A DNA stretch of 35,255 nucleotides from Candidatus Saccharimonadota bacterium (lineage in GTDB: Bacteria; Patescibacteriota; Saccharimonadia; Saccharimonadales; JACQNP01). Positions 15,551-22,769 of this stretch are shown here, in pieces. The stretch is from assembly GCA_020428005.1 (NCBI GenBank), contig JAGQNP010000006.1, positions 1-35,255 of the forward strand. The letters are read 5' to 3'. The notes beneath the pieces were generated by a model that had not been told where the DNA came from, did no database searches, and saw only the letters and a list, made by a program, of their open reading frames with translations. Every line of letters begins with the position of its first letter. The stretch's first letter is position 1. Made by a program: the position numbers and the translations under genes.

Positions 15551-16664
15551 TTAGTAGTTTATGTGCTCGGTTGAATATGTGCTGTCCATTAAGGTTATCG
15601 GTACCGTTAACACAAATATCGAAATGTAATGATCTGTTTCTAGCGTGTATATAATTGAGTGTTTCTGGGTCGGCAATTGTTAGATGGCTTCCATCTAAAG
15701 GCGTAATACGAACATTTGGAAATTCTTTGAATATTTTATCCCACTCATCTGGCATTGATGCGAAATCATCATTGAAACACGTGATATGGATTATTTTATC
15801 GTAATTTATTAGTCTAGCTAAATCGCCAGCTTCTCCACTGAAAAGGGCTGGACCAATAGCAATTTGACTCGCAAGACCTTTGGGGTGTGGGTCTATTGTT
15901 GATGGATAGTGTACTAATCTTGATAAGCCAATTCTTCCAGCAAGTTTTAATAATGATGTTGGTTCACTTATGAGATGGCCAGATAATTTCAGTATATCTT
16001 TGGCTTCAAAACCACGAGGAAAACAAGGTGCCGTAAGATCTGCAAATATTACGTCTTGATCAAACATGGCATCCATTGCTAGTATGCCCATTCCTACCAT
16101 TGCACCTCTTGATTCGCCAATTAGTGTCCGCTTATGTTTATCTATGAAGCGTTCTTCTCCCTCAGCAATGTATCTACTAAAACTAAGTACCGCAGCTGCG
16201 GAAGAAGCGAGAGTTATTGCTTCCTCGGGTTTTTGCTTGGATTTTGTCCTAAAACTTCCCTCAGGGCCTACAAATATATAAGGAACCCCTTCTGCGACAA
16301 AACTTCTCAAAGTATGTTCATTGTGACCGTGACTGCTAGTAAACCACGCACTTGTTTGGAGTATGGGTATATCCGTTCTTTGATTTATAACTGGAATTCC
16401 GATGATAGCATCATATGAGTATCCTAGTTCTGTCGTGAAACCGAAGCGTTGTAGATATCCATTGGGAATTGACTCGTCACCTAAAGTTACGAAGGCATCA
16501 TTTATACGAGATCCAGATTCAAGTTCGCATATACGGTTGTATAAATTAGAAACACCCACTGTCTGATCGGTGGGTGTTTGTGCTGTGGATTCTTCAGTAA
16601 CTAAAGACAGTTGCCATTCATCGGGCATGGTTTCAATCGTTTCTCTACCTATAGGATTTGACAT
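15546..16664 (-). CDS. Alpha/beta-hydrolase fold protein, substrate unknown
   Basis: A 372-aa protein with a nucleophile elbow G183-E-S185-R-G187, a candidate acid in CFNDDF (D299/D300) and the catalytic His in DGSH327. This is the order expected of an alpha/beta hydrolase. The first 80 residues are extra relative to a minimal fold. No signal peptide is seen, so it is probably cytoplasmic. The substrate may be an ester or peptide; sequence alone does not tell. AGGAAA precedes the ATG. It is divergent from gatC across a 98-nt region full of inverted repeats. Confidence 0.72.
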   Translation of the reverse strand: MSNPIGRETIETMPDEWQLSLVTEESTAQTPTDQTVGVSNLYNRICELESGSRINDAFVTLGDESIPNGYLQRFGFTTELGYSYDAIIGIPVINQRTDIPILQTSAWFTSSHGHNEHTLRSFVAEGVPYIFVGPEGSFRTKSKQKPEEAITLASSAAAVLSFSRYIAEGEERFIDKHKRTLIGESRGAMVGMGILAMDAMFDQDVIFADLTAPCFPRGFEAKDILKLSGHLISEPTSLLKLAGRIGLSRLVHYPSTIDPHPKGLASQIAIGPALFSGEAGDLARLINYDKIIHITCFNDDFASMPDEWDKIFKEFPNVRITPLDGSHLTIADPETLNYIHARNRSLHFDICVNGTDNLNGQHIFNRAHKLLT

Positions 16665-16762
16665 TGTTTGTTTCCTATTACAATGCTTGTTCTTATAATA
16701 GAACTTTTCTAATGCAAAGCAAGCATTTTAGTGTCAATGCGGTGTATAATTAGACATTAGAA
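16665..16762. promoter_or_regulatory. Divergent hydrolase/gatC promoter region with nested inverted repeats
   Basis: TGTATAAT (16743-16750) lies 12 nt before the gatC ATG. For the minus strand there is a perfect TTGACA (plus 16738-16733) but no good -10 at the ideal distance. Repeats: GTTCT-TATAAT-AGAAC (16689-16704); AATGCTTG (16682-16689) pairing with CAAGCATT (16720-16727); and further AATGC copies at 16711 and 16736. This density suggests operator sites. Confidence 0.45.
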
Positions 16763-17053
16763 ATGGCAAAATTATCTAAAGAAGATGTATTAAAATTGGC
16801 TAGATTAGCAAAACTTCATCTATCAGATGATGAAGTAGAGGAGTTCAGAAAAGAAATAAGTTCTATCCTTGGTTATGTTGAGCAATTACGTGAAATTAAT
16901 CTAGAAAATGTAAAACCAACATATCAAGTGACTGGTTTGACTAATGTTATGAGGTCTGACGATATAATTAACTATGGACAAAACCAGATTGAATTACTAA
17001 AAAATGCACCTCAATCCGAATCTGGGCAAATTAAAGTCAGGAAAATATTGTAA
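16763..17053 (+). CDS. gatC: Asp-tRNA(Asn)/Glu-tRNA(Gln) amidotransferase subunit C
   Basis: A 96-aa GatC of normal length with the conserved start VLKLARLAKLHLSDDE and central LENVKPTYQV. GatC wraps around GatA and GatB and stabilises the amidotransferase that converts misacylated Glu-tRNA(Gln) or Asp-tRNA(Asn) to the amidated form. Its stop overlaps the gatA start (TAATG), so translation is coupled. There is no Shine-Dalgarno sequence before its ATG, but TGTATAAT 12 nt upstream implies a leader of about 6 nt. Confidence 0.95.
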   Translation: MAKLSKEDVLKLARLAKLHLSDDEVEEFRKEISSILGYVEQLREINLENVKPTYQVTGLTNVMRSDDIINYGQNQIELLKNAPQSESGQIKVRKIL

Positions 17054-18471
17054 TGGTAAATTGGGATCCAATAGAAAAGATTGTAGCCGGGGTGTCGTCT
17101 GGAGAGCTGAAAGCCATGGATTTGGTCGAAAGGGCACTTAAGGCCATAGACAGTGGTAGGGAGTTCAATGCAATCATTGCAAAAATTGACGATAGAGCAC
17201 GACGTAGAGCAAATAATATTGACAAAGAAGTAAGTAAAGGAAAATACGCCGGTAGACTTGCTGGTGTACCATTTATTGCAAAAGATAATTTTTTAGTTAT
17301 AGGGGCAGAAACTACAGCGGGCAGCAATATTTTGAGGGGTTTCAATGCACCTTATCAAGCAACCGCTATAGAGAAACTGGAGTCTGAAGGTGCTATTTGT
17401 GTAGCTAAGGCAAATCTTGATGCTTTTGCTCACGGTTCCAGCACCGAAAACAGTGACTTTATGATCACCAAGAATCCTCACGACAAGACAAAAGTTCCAG
17501 GTGGTTCGTCGGGGGGTTCTGCGGCATCGGTAGTCTTAGGTATGGCGCCTTTTGCCTTAGGTACAGATACTGGGGGTTCAATTAGACTACCGGCATCATT
17601 CACAGGGTCGGTGGGTTATAAGCCAACCTATGGTTTGGTATCTAGGTCGGGTGTTGTGGCAATGGCCAGCAGCACGGATGTTATTGGGCCAATAACTAAT
17701 AGTGTAGAAGATGCGGCTTTAGTATTAGAGTGTATGGCGGGTCGTGATAACCTAGATGGTACCACGATAGATCGAAGTAAGAAGCAATATACTGATTTGT
17801 CTATTGACCTCAATGGTAAAAAAGTTGGGGTTGTTTCTGAGTATATGGGAACTGGGGTTGAGCCAGATGTTAAAAATGCAATTTTATCTTCAATTGAAAA
17901 ATTAAAAAAAACTGGCGTCAAGTTTCAGGAAGTGAGTCTACCCTCATTGCCACTTGCACTAGCAAGCTACTATATAATCATGCCTGCTGAGGTTAGTAGT
18001 AACTTAAGCCGATATGATGGACAAAGATATGGATTTTCGCATCCAAAAGCAAAAAATCTTGAAGACAGTTACAACTGGTCTAGAAGCGAAGGATTTGGTA
18101 GGGAAGCAAAAAGACGGATCATGATAGGAACCTATGTATTAAGCAGTGGCTATTATGATGATTATTATAAAAAGGCACAGAAGGTTCGTACAAAGCTTAT
18201 AAATGAGTTCTCAGAAGCATTTAATAGTTTTGATTTTCTGATTGGGCCAACTGCACCCACAACCGCTTTCCCAATAGGGCATAAGGCAGCAGATCCACTC
18301 GAGATGTATTTAGCAGATATAATGACCGTTGCAGCTAATTTAACCGGAATTCCATCCATTAGTATACCTTTACCAGTTAGCGGGTTGCCTATTGGTATGC
18401 AGATAATGACGAAACAAAAAAACGATGTACAGCTACTAGCCTTTGCATCAAAAGTAGAAAAGGAGTTATAA
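17053..18471 (+). CDS. gatA: Asp-tRNA(Asn)/Glu-tRNA(Gln) amidotransferase subunit A
   Basis: A 472-aa amidase-signature enzyme of normal length. The Ser-cisSer-Lys triad is visible: K77 (IAKDN), S152 in PGGSSGGS and nucleophile S176 in DTGGSIR. It releases ammonia from glutamine or asparagine and passes it to the GatB kinase site. It overlaps gatC by 1 nt. A small membrane-protein gene, not gatB, follows after 2 nt. Confidence 0.97.
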   Translation: MVNWDPIEKIVAGVSSGELKAMDLVERALKAIDSGREFNAIIAKIDDRARRRANNIDKEVSKGKYAGRLAGVPFIAKDNFLVIGAETTAGSNILRGFNAPYQATAIEKLESEGAICVAKANLDAFAHGSSTENSDFMITKNPHDKTKVPGGSSGGSAASVVLGMAPFALGTDTGGSIRLPASFTGSVGYKPTYGLVSRSGVVAMASSTDVIGPITNSVEDAALVLECMAGRDNLDGTTIDRSKKQYTDLSIDLNGKKVGVVSEYMGTGVEPDVKNAILSSIEKLKKTGVKFQEVSLPSLPLALASYYIIMPAEVSSNLSRYDGQRYGFSHPKAKNLEDSYNWSRSEGFGREAKRRIMIGTYVLSSGYYDDYYKKAQKVRTKLINEFSEAFNSFDFLIGPTAPTTAFPIGHKAADPLEMYLADIMTVAANLTGIPSISIPLPVSGLPIGMQIMTKQKNDVQLLAFASKVEKEL

Positions 18472-18473
18472 GC

Positions 18474-18887
18474 GTGACCATAGAGTTAATTGTAGCTGCA
18501 ATAGGTGGACTTTTAGTACTATTATCAGTAGGGTTTTTTATTTATCGAAAGATGCCACACAGATTAAAAACAAACAAATTCACCCTAAAGTGGAAAAGAC
18601 TTCAGGAGTATTGCAAAGACAAAAACACATGGTCAAATGCCTTAATTGATGCGGATAAGCTTCTTGAAAAGGCATTACGAATGAGAAAATATAAAGGCAA
18701 GTCAGTTGGTGAAATGATGGTATCAGCTCAAAAGGTTTTTACCGATAATGATGGTATATGGTTTGCGCACAATCTATATAAAAAGGTTTTATCTGGGGAA
18801 GTAAAAAGGATTCGTGAGGAAGACATAAAGGAAGCTCTCGTAGCTTATCGCCAAGCTTTGCGAGATCTCGGGGCTTTGCGCCAATGA
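18474..18887 (+). CDS. Small membrane-anchored protein inserted between gatA and gatB
   Basis: A 137-aa protein. Residues 2-24 form one transmembrane helix (IELIVAAIGGLLVLLSVGFF). A basic, helical cytoplasmic domain follows, ending in an acid/base-rich helix. I know no named family or function for it. The GTG start lies 2 nt after gatA and the end overlaps gatB by 4 nt (ATGA), so it is tightly built into the amidotransferase operon. This could mean membrane tethering of GatCAB or simply a hitchhiking gene. Confidence 0.75.
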   Translation: MTIELIVAAIGGLLVLLSVGFFIYRKMPHRLKTNKFTLKWKRLQEYCKDKNTWSNALIDADKLLEKALRMRKYKGKSVGEMMVSAQKVFTDNDGIWFAHNLYKKVLSGEVKRIREEDIKEALVAYRQALRDLGALRQ

Positions 18888-20338
18888 AAATTAGTGATGT
18901 CATTACTGAATATACGCCGACGATTGGTATTGAATGCCATGTCCAGTTGAAAACACGAACAAAACTTTTTGCTGGCGTTGGTAACGATGCCCGCGAGGCG
19001 GAACCAAACACCTTGATAAGTCATATTTGCCTAGGAATGCCAGGAGCCTTACCTGTACTTAATAGTGAAGCTGTACACTTAGCTTCTAGGGCAGCATTCG
19101 CACTTAATACATCACCTCAAAAATTTAGTAAATTTGATCGCAAGCATTATTTTTACCCAGATTTACCAAAAGGGTACCAAATATCTCAATATGATGAGCC
19201 TATAATCTTGGGCGGATATGTGGAAATAAATATCAATGACAGGCTTAGGAAAATCAATATTACACGTGCGCATTTGGAAGAAGATGCTGGTAAAAGCACT
19301 CATCCAGCTGGTAAGGATTATAGCTTAGTCGATCTTAATCGAGCAGGCACACCCTTACTTGAAATTGTTAGTGAGCCAGAACTTCATACGGCTCAGGAAG
19401 CAAAAGTTTACTCCAAAGAGCTCTATTTGTTAATGCGATACGCTGATGTTAGTGATGCTAATCTGTATTATGGCAATATGCGTTTCGATGTTAATGTCTC
19501 TGTCAGTAAGTCGAAGGAGCTTGGTACACGTACCGAGACAAAAAACCTAAATAGTTTTCGGAGCGTTGAAAAAGCAGTTGATTACGAGATAAAAAGACAG
19601 GTCGAACTATTAGAAAAAGGGCAGAAAATTTTACAAGAAACCCGTGGCTGGGATGATGTTAAGCAAAAGACATTCAGCCAAAGGTCTAAAGAAGATGCGC
19701 ATGATTACAGATATTTTCCAGATCCTGATATACCACCGGTTGTACTTGACGATAAGTTTATAGCCAGAGTTAAAAATGAGATGCCGATTATGCCAAGCAA
19801 TCTTAGAAAAGAGTTTTTGCCATTAAATTTAGACAAATCTGCAATCGATACACTTATAGACAGTATAAATGCCGCTCAATTTTTACATAATGTGATTAGT
19901 AGGACATCAACTGAAAATGCAAAGCGTATAGCTGTTTGGCTAGCAGTTGAAGTACAGTCAATTGTGTCGACAGGTGAATCAACATGGGAAAAAGTAAAGT
20001 TAGACATCGATTCATTTATTAGGCTTTCAGAAATGGTGTCCAATAACGAATTAAGTTCAACTGCTGCCAAGTCCATTGTCGGTGAATTGATAATTAACGG
20101 TGGTGATCCAAAAAAGATCGCTAAGGATAAGAATTTACTACAATTATCAGATGCTTCAGAACTAGAAGAGATTGTAAACAAAGTTATTGGCGACAACTCA
20201 AATGCGGCGCAAGACGTGAAAAGCGGTGAGATGAAGGCAGTTGGCTTTTTAGTTGGTCAAGTAATGAAGGCTAGTGGGGGGAAGGCGAATCCTAACCTAG
20301 CAAAAGAATTGATAATGAAACAAATTGGTATTAACTAG
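18884..20338 (+). CDS. gatB: Asp-tRNA(Asn)/Glu-tRNA(Gln) amidotransferase subunit B
   Basis: A 484-aa GatB of standard length. It has the N-terminal IGIECHVQLKTRTKLF, the FDRKHYFYPDLPKGYQISQ motif and HLEEDAGKS of the catalytic cradle, and a C-terminal helical and YqeY-like tail that contacts tRNA. It phosphorylates the misacylated aminoacyl group and amidates it with ammonia from GatA. The ATG lies inside the end of the preceding membrane-protein gene. The 3' end overlaps the convergent HD-like gene by 8 nt. Confidence 0.97.
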   Translation: MKISDVITEYTPTIGIECHVQLKTRTKLFAGVGNDAREAEPNTLISHICLGMPGALPVLNSEAVHLASRAAFALNTSPQKFSKFDRKHYFYPDLPKGYQISQYDEPIILGGYVEININDRLRKINITRAHLEEDAGKSTHPAGKDYSLVDLNRAGTPLLEIVSEPELHTAQEAKVYSKELYLLMRYADVSDANLYYGNMRFDVNVSVSKSKELGTRTETKNLNSFRSVEKAVDYEIKRQVELLEKGQKILQETRGWDDVKQKTFSQRSKEDAHDYRYFPDPDIPPVVLDDKFIARVKNEMPIMPSNLRKEFLPLNLDKSAIDTLIDSINAAQFLHNVISRTSTENAKRIAVWLAVEVQSIVSTGESTWEKVKLDIDSFIRLSEMVSNNELSSTAAKSIVGELIINGGDPKKIAKDKNLLQLSDASELEEIVNKVIGDNSNAAQDVKSGEMKAVGFLVGQVMKASGGKANPNLAKELIMKQIGIN

Positions 20339-21041
20339 TTGTTCTTGTTCTTTGCATCCAAAGCTCTGTTGCAGACCTGATTGCCGACGTTCCCATACTT
20401 TGTATTGCTAGAATATTTTTCTCCATATCAGAAGGAAAAGTATCATTGGGCCCCAAAACTAACTCAGAACGCCTTAGGTATAGTCTAAGAAAATTACACG
20501 TGCTTTCGACAACTGATCGAGGATTTATTAAAAGTTGGTCGATCCTTTTATCCTCTAACTGTACACTAAAAAAGTTACGCAAAAATATCTCAAAGCTGTC
20601 ACCAGTATTACCAAGGTCAACTCGGCAAATAGCTTTTGCTTCCGGGGTTTCACAAGGATAATTTGGGTTTGTGCCTAATATACCGCTATAGATTTGCTCA
20701 GCCTCAGCTTCTCCTAGACCAAGTTCTATTATGCAGTCTCGAGTCTTCTCGGCAGCCATTTCCTCAGCGCAATCATAGCTATCCAGTAATGTAGGATCCT
20801 TTTTAGTGCTAGTTAGCCCCCAATCATGCCCTATATAAGCGGCACGTACAACAAACCAGTTATTCACATCAATGGCCATTCCAGATGACTGTATTTCATT
20901 TATACGTATCAAACCTTTTAGGATATGTCCATCCCAATTATGGTAATCCATGGGCGGGTCGTATCCATCTCGAAGCTCAATAGCCAGTTGCTCGAGAATC
21001 GGATAGCCACCTAAAATCTCTAGATCTTTCGGCATAGACAT
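20331..21041 (-). CDS. HD-superfamily-like protein, putative phosphohydrolase
   Basis: A 236-aa protein. The pattern YHNWDGHIL (33-41), then AAYIGHDWG with the H-D pair (about 73-74), then a helical segment ending in ILGTNPNY, recalls predicted metal-dependent HD phosphohydrolases. In those, YHNxxH and HD residues bind the metal. The final family His (TxxH) is not obvious and there is one extra residue in the first motif, so activity is doubtful. An ATG at 21035 is an alternative start. TAAAAT (21056-21051) lies 9 nt before the first ATG. The 3' end overlaps gatB. Confidence 0.55.
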   Translation of the reverse strand: MSMPKDLEILGGYPILEQLAIELRDGYDPPMDYHNWDGHILKGLIRINEIQSSGMAIDVNNWFVVRAAYIGHDWGLTSTKKDPTLLDSYDCAEEMAAEKTRDCIIELGLGEAEAEQIYSGILGTNPNYPCETPEAKAICRVDLGNTGDSFEIFLRNFFSVQLEDKRIDQLLINPRSVVESTCNFLRLYLRRSELVLGPNDTFPSDMEKNILAIQSMGTSAIRSATELWMQRTRTTS

Positions 21042-21050
21042 GGTGGCTTG

Positions 21051-21056
21051 ATTTTA
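21051..21056 (-). promoter_or_regulatory. Possible -10 element of the HD-like gene
   Basis: On the minus strand TAAAAT ends 9 nt before the ATG at 21041. There is no TG extension and no ribosome site, so it would give an almost leaderless transcript. This is the weakest of the set. Confidence 0.35.
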
Positions 21057-21091
21057 CTCTAATAATAAAAATCTGCAAGCAACATAAGCTG

Positions 21092-21100
21092 TGATACAAT
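21092..21100 (+). promoter_or_regulatory. Leaderless-type promoter of galU
   Basis: TGATACAAT, identical to the uvrB element. GTG 21102, ATG 21105 and ATG 21108 all follow in frame. Only 21108, 7 nt after the -10 element, would coincide with a normal transcription start, so it is the preferred start codon. Confidence 0.62.
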
Positions 21101-21107
21101 CGTGATG

Positions 21108-22001
21108 ATGAATATTAAGCCAGTACGAAAAGCAGTTATTGCAGCTGCAGGCTTTGGTACTCGATTTCTGCCACAAACAAAAGCGATGCCAAAAGAAATG
21201 CTACCATTGGTAGACAAACCAATTATTCAGTATATCGTTGAAGAATTAGTAGATGCTGGCATAGAAGACATAGTAATTGTTACAGGTTACCACAAGCGGT
21301 CAATTGAGGATCACTTTGACCACATGAGTGCCGAACTTAGACTAAACCTAAAACAAGGTGGCAAAATAAAACTGTTGGATGAAACTAAACATATATCCGA
21401 TCTAGCAAATTTTGCATACATAAGACAAAAAGGGCCATACGGAAGCACTACGCCAATAATGAATGCAGCTCACTTAATTGGTGATGAACCTTTTATATAC
21501 ACTTATGCTGACGATATCATTACTGCCAAACCGAACAGATACCTCCAAATGATTGATCTGTATAAGAAGCTAAAATCTCCTATATTGCCATGCATACCTC
21601 TCAACAAAGACGCTGACTATGATAGATATGGTGTTATCCAAGGAGATAACATTGAAGAAGGTATTATGAAGATGAGTGGACTGATTGAAAAACCAGGTAA
21701 AAATAATGCTCCGTCAAATTTCGGGAGTGTCGGAGGCTATCTATTGACCCCAGATATATTTGAATATATTGAAACGGCTAAGCGAAAGCTTAAAGAAGGT
21801 GACGAGTTTTATTTAACAACTTATGTGCTAGAGCCAATGATACGTGACGGAAAGGATCTCTATGCTTGCTTATTAAAGGAAAGCAAGTACTATGACACCG
21901 GTAACAAGCTGGAGTATCTAAAGACGGTTGTAGATTTTGCACTCAAGCACGATGATTTAAAAGACGAGTTCCGTGAGTTTTTAAAGACCACAGTACTGTA
22001 G
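21108..22001 (+). CDS. galU: UTP-glucose-1-phosphate uridylyltransferase
   Basis: A 297-aa nucleotidyltransferase of standard GalU length. The N-terminal signature AAAGFGTRFLPQTKAMPKEM (12-31) carries the nucleotide-binding glycine loop and catalytic Lys. Further matches are IEDIVIVTGYHKRSIEDHFD and PFIYTYADDI with the metal Asp. It makes UDP-glucose from UTP and glucose-1-phosphate for envelope glycans; pyrophosphate released is removed by Ppa. The start is placed at ATG 21108 (not GTG 21102) from the promoter position. It appears to be a single-gene transcript, with the next gene having its own promoter. Confidence 0.95.
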   Translation: MNIKPVRKAVIAAAGFGTRFLPQTKAMPKEMLPLVDKPIIQYIVEELVDAGIEDIVIVTGYHKRSIEDHFDHMSAELRLNLKQGGKIKLLDETKHISDLANFAYIRQKGPYGSTTPIMNAAHLIGDEPFIYTYADDIITAKPNRYLQMIDLYKKLKSPILPCIPLNKDADYDRYGVIQGDNIEEGIMKMSGLIEKPGKNNAPSNFGSVGGYLLTPDIFEYIETAKRKLKEGDEFYLTTYVLEPMIRDGKDLYACLLKESKYYDTGNKLEYLKTVVDFALKHDDLKDEFREFLKTTVL

Positions 22002-22022
22002 CTTGCACTTTTTCGTAGCTGT

Positions 22023-22030
22023 TGTATAAT
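22023..22030 (+). promoter_or_regulatory. Leaderless-type promoter of the ytxG-like gene
   Basis: TGTATAAT ends 6 nt before ATG 22037. A longer in-frame reading from TTG 22022 would begin inside this promoter and is rejected. Confidence 0.65.
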
Positions 22031-22036
22031 AATATT

Positions 22037-22282
22037 ATGAACGAAGCAGAGAAAATACTTGTTATTTTTTTGTCTGGGGCCTTGGCGGTTTTTTTGGTTG
22101 TAGGAATAATAAGTCTTATTTGGGTTATTAGAATATTGAAATCTGTTAAAAAAATAACTGATCGTGCAGATGAGGTTGGAGAGATAGTAGAGGATTCTAT
22201 AAGGTCACTGTCAAGCTTGAAATTTTTGGGCACGATTATCGAAATAGTAAATAGTGTTCGTTTTAATAGTAAGCGGAGGTGA
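22037..22282 (+). CDS. Small single-pass membrane protein, YtxG/DUF948-like
   Basis: An 81-aa protein with one transmembrane helix (about 7-29) followed by a helical stretch (IRILKSVKKITDRADEVGEI). This layout is like DUF948/YtxG proteins, which pair with YtxH in Firmicutes. The next gene is YtxH-like, which strengthens the call. Function is unknown; an envelope or stress-related role is inferred from that pairing. Its last codons contain the strong ribosome site of the next gene (GGAGGTGAT across the stop TGA). Confidence 0.6.
   Translation: MNEAEKILVIFLSGALAVFLVVGIISLIWVIRILKSVKKITDRADEVGEIVEDSIRSLSSLKFLGTIIEIVNSVRFNSKRR
22274..22282 (+). promoter_or_regulatory. Strong Shine-Dalgarno site of the ytxH-like gene
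   Basis: GGAGGTGAT pairs with nearly the whole anti-Shine-Dalgarno of a normal 16S rRNA. It lies 6 nt before the GTG start at 22289 and includes the stop codon of the preceding gene. It is the strongest such site in the window. Confidence 0.8.
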
Positions 22283-22288
22283 TTAATA

Positions 22289-22690
22289 GTGTCAAAGAGT
22301 ACTAAAAAATTTGCGGTTGGCGTAGTAATAGCTGCTGGGTTAGGTTATGTTGTCGGACTGCTAACTGCACCAAAAAGTGGCAAGGAAACAAGAAATGATA
22401 TCAAGACGGCGGCTGTCAAAACAAAACGTCAATTAGAGCTCAAGCTTAAGAAACTACATTCCGAAACTATAGATTTGATAAAAGCCGCTGATGAAAAGCT
22501 AGTAAACCTTAAAGGAAAAGCAAAAACAGATGCGAAGAAAATTATTGAAAAAGCTAGAAATGCTACCATAAAAGCAAAAGAAGTTATGAGTGCCTTCCAT
22601 GAGGGCGAGGCAGATGACATTGATCTCGATAAGGCTATTAAAGATTTGCAGTCGTCAGTATCTGGACTAAAGAATTTTATCAAAAAATAA
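22289..22690 (+). CDS. YtxH-like membrane protein
   Basis: A 133-aa protein. An N-terminal glycine-rich transmembrane helix (8-26) ends in LLTAPKSGKETRNDI, the YtxH signature xAPxSGxETR. A long Lys/Ala/Glu-rich helix, probably a coiled coil, follows to the C-terminus. YtxH proteins are membrane-bound and general-stress-associated in Bacillus; their activity is not known. The GTG start is set by the GGAGGTGAT site. It is co-transcribed with the YtxG-like gene. Confidence 0.78.
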   Translation: MSKSTKKFAVGVVIAAGLGYVVGLLTAPKSGKETRNDIKTAAVKTKRQLELKLKKLHSETIDLIKAADEKLVNLKGKAKTDAKKIIEKARNATIKAKEVMSAFHEGEADDIDLDKAIKDLQSSVSGLKNFIKK

Positions 22691-22733
22691 CCTCACGTTG
22701 TAATTAATAGAACTGTAATCACAGAGTTTCTCC

Positions 22734-22739
22734 TATAAA
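22734..22739 (+). promoter_or_regulatory. Probable -10 element of dnaE
   Basis: TATAAA lies 30 nt before ATG 22770, leaving a leader of about 23 nt with AGGAG at 22754-22758. No good -35 is seen. Confidence 0.4.
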
Positions 22740-22769
22740 ATGTAAGCATTCATAGGAGAATTGTTAGTA

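Noticed and set aside
21989-22000. Perfect palindrome ACAGTACTGT at the end of galU as a terminator
   Set aside because: It has no loop of useful size and no U-tract; it is probably a chance palindrome over the last codons.
22022-22282. Longer form of the YtxG-like protein starting at TTG 22022
   Set aside because: The extra codons lie inside TGTATAAT, the -10 element; ATG 22037 is 6 nt after it.
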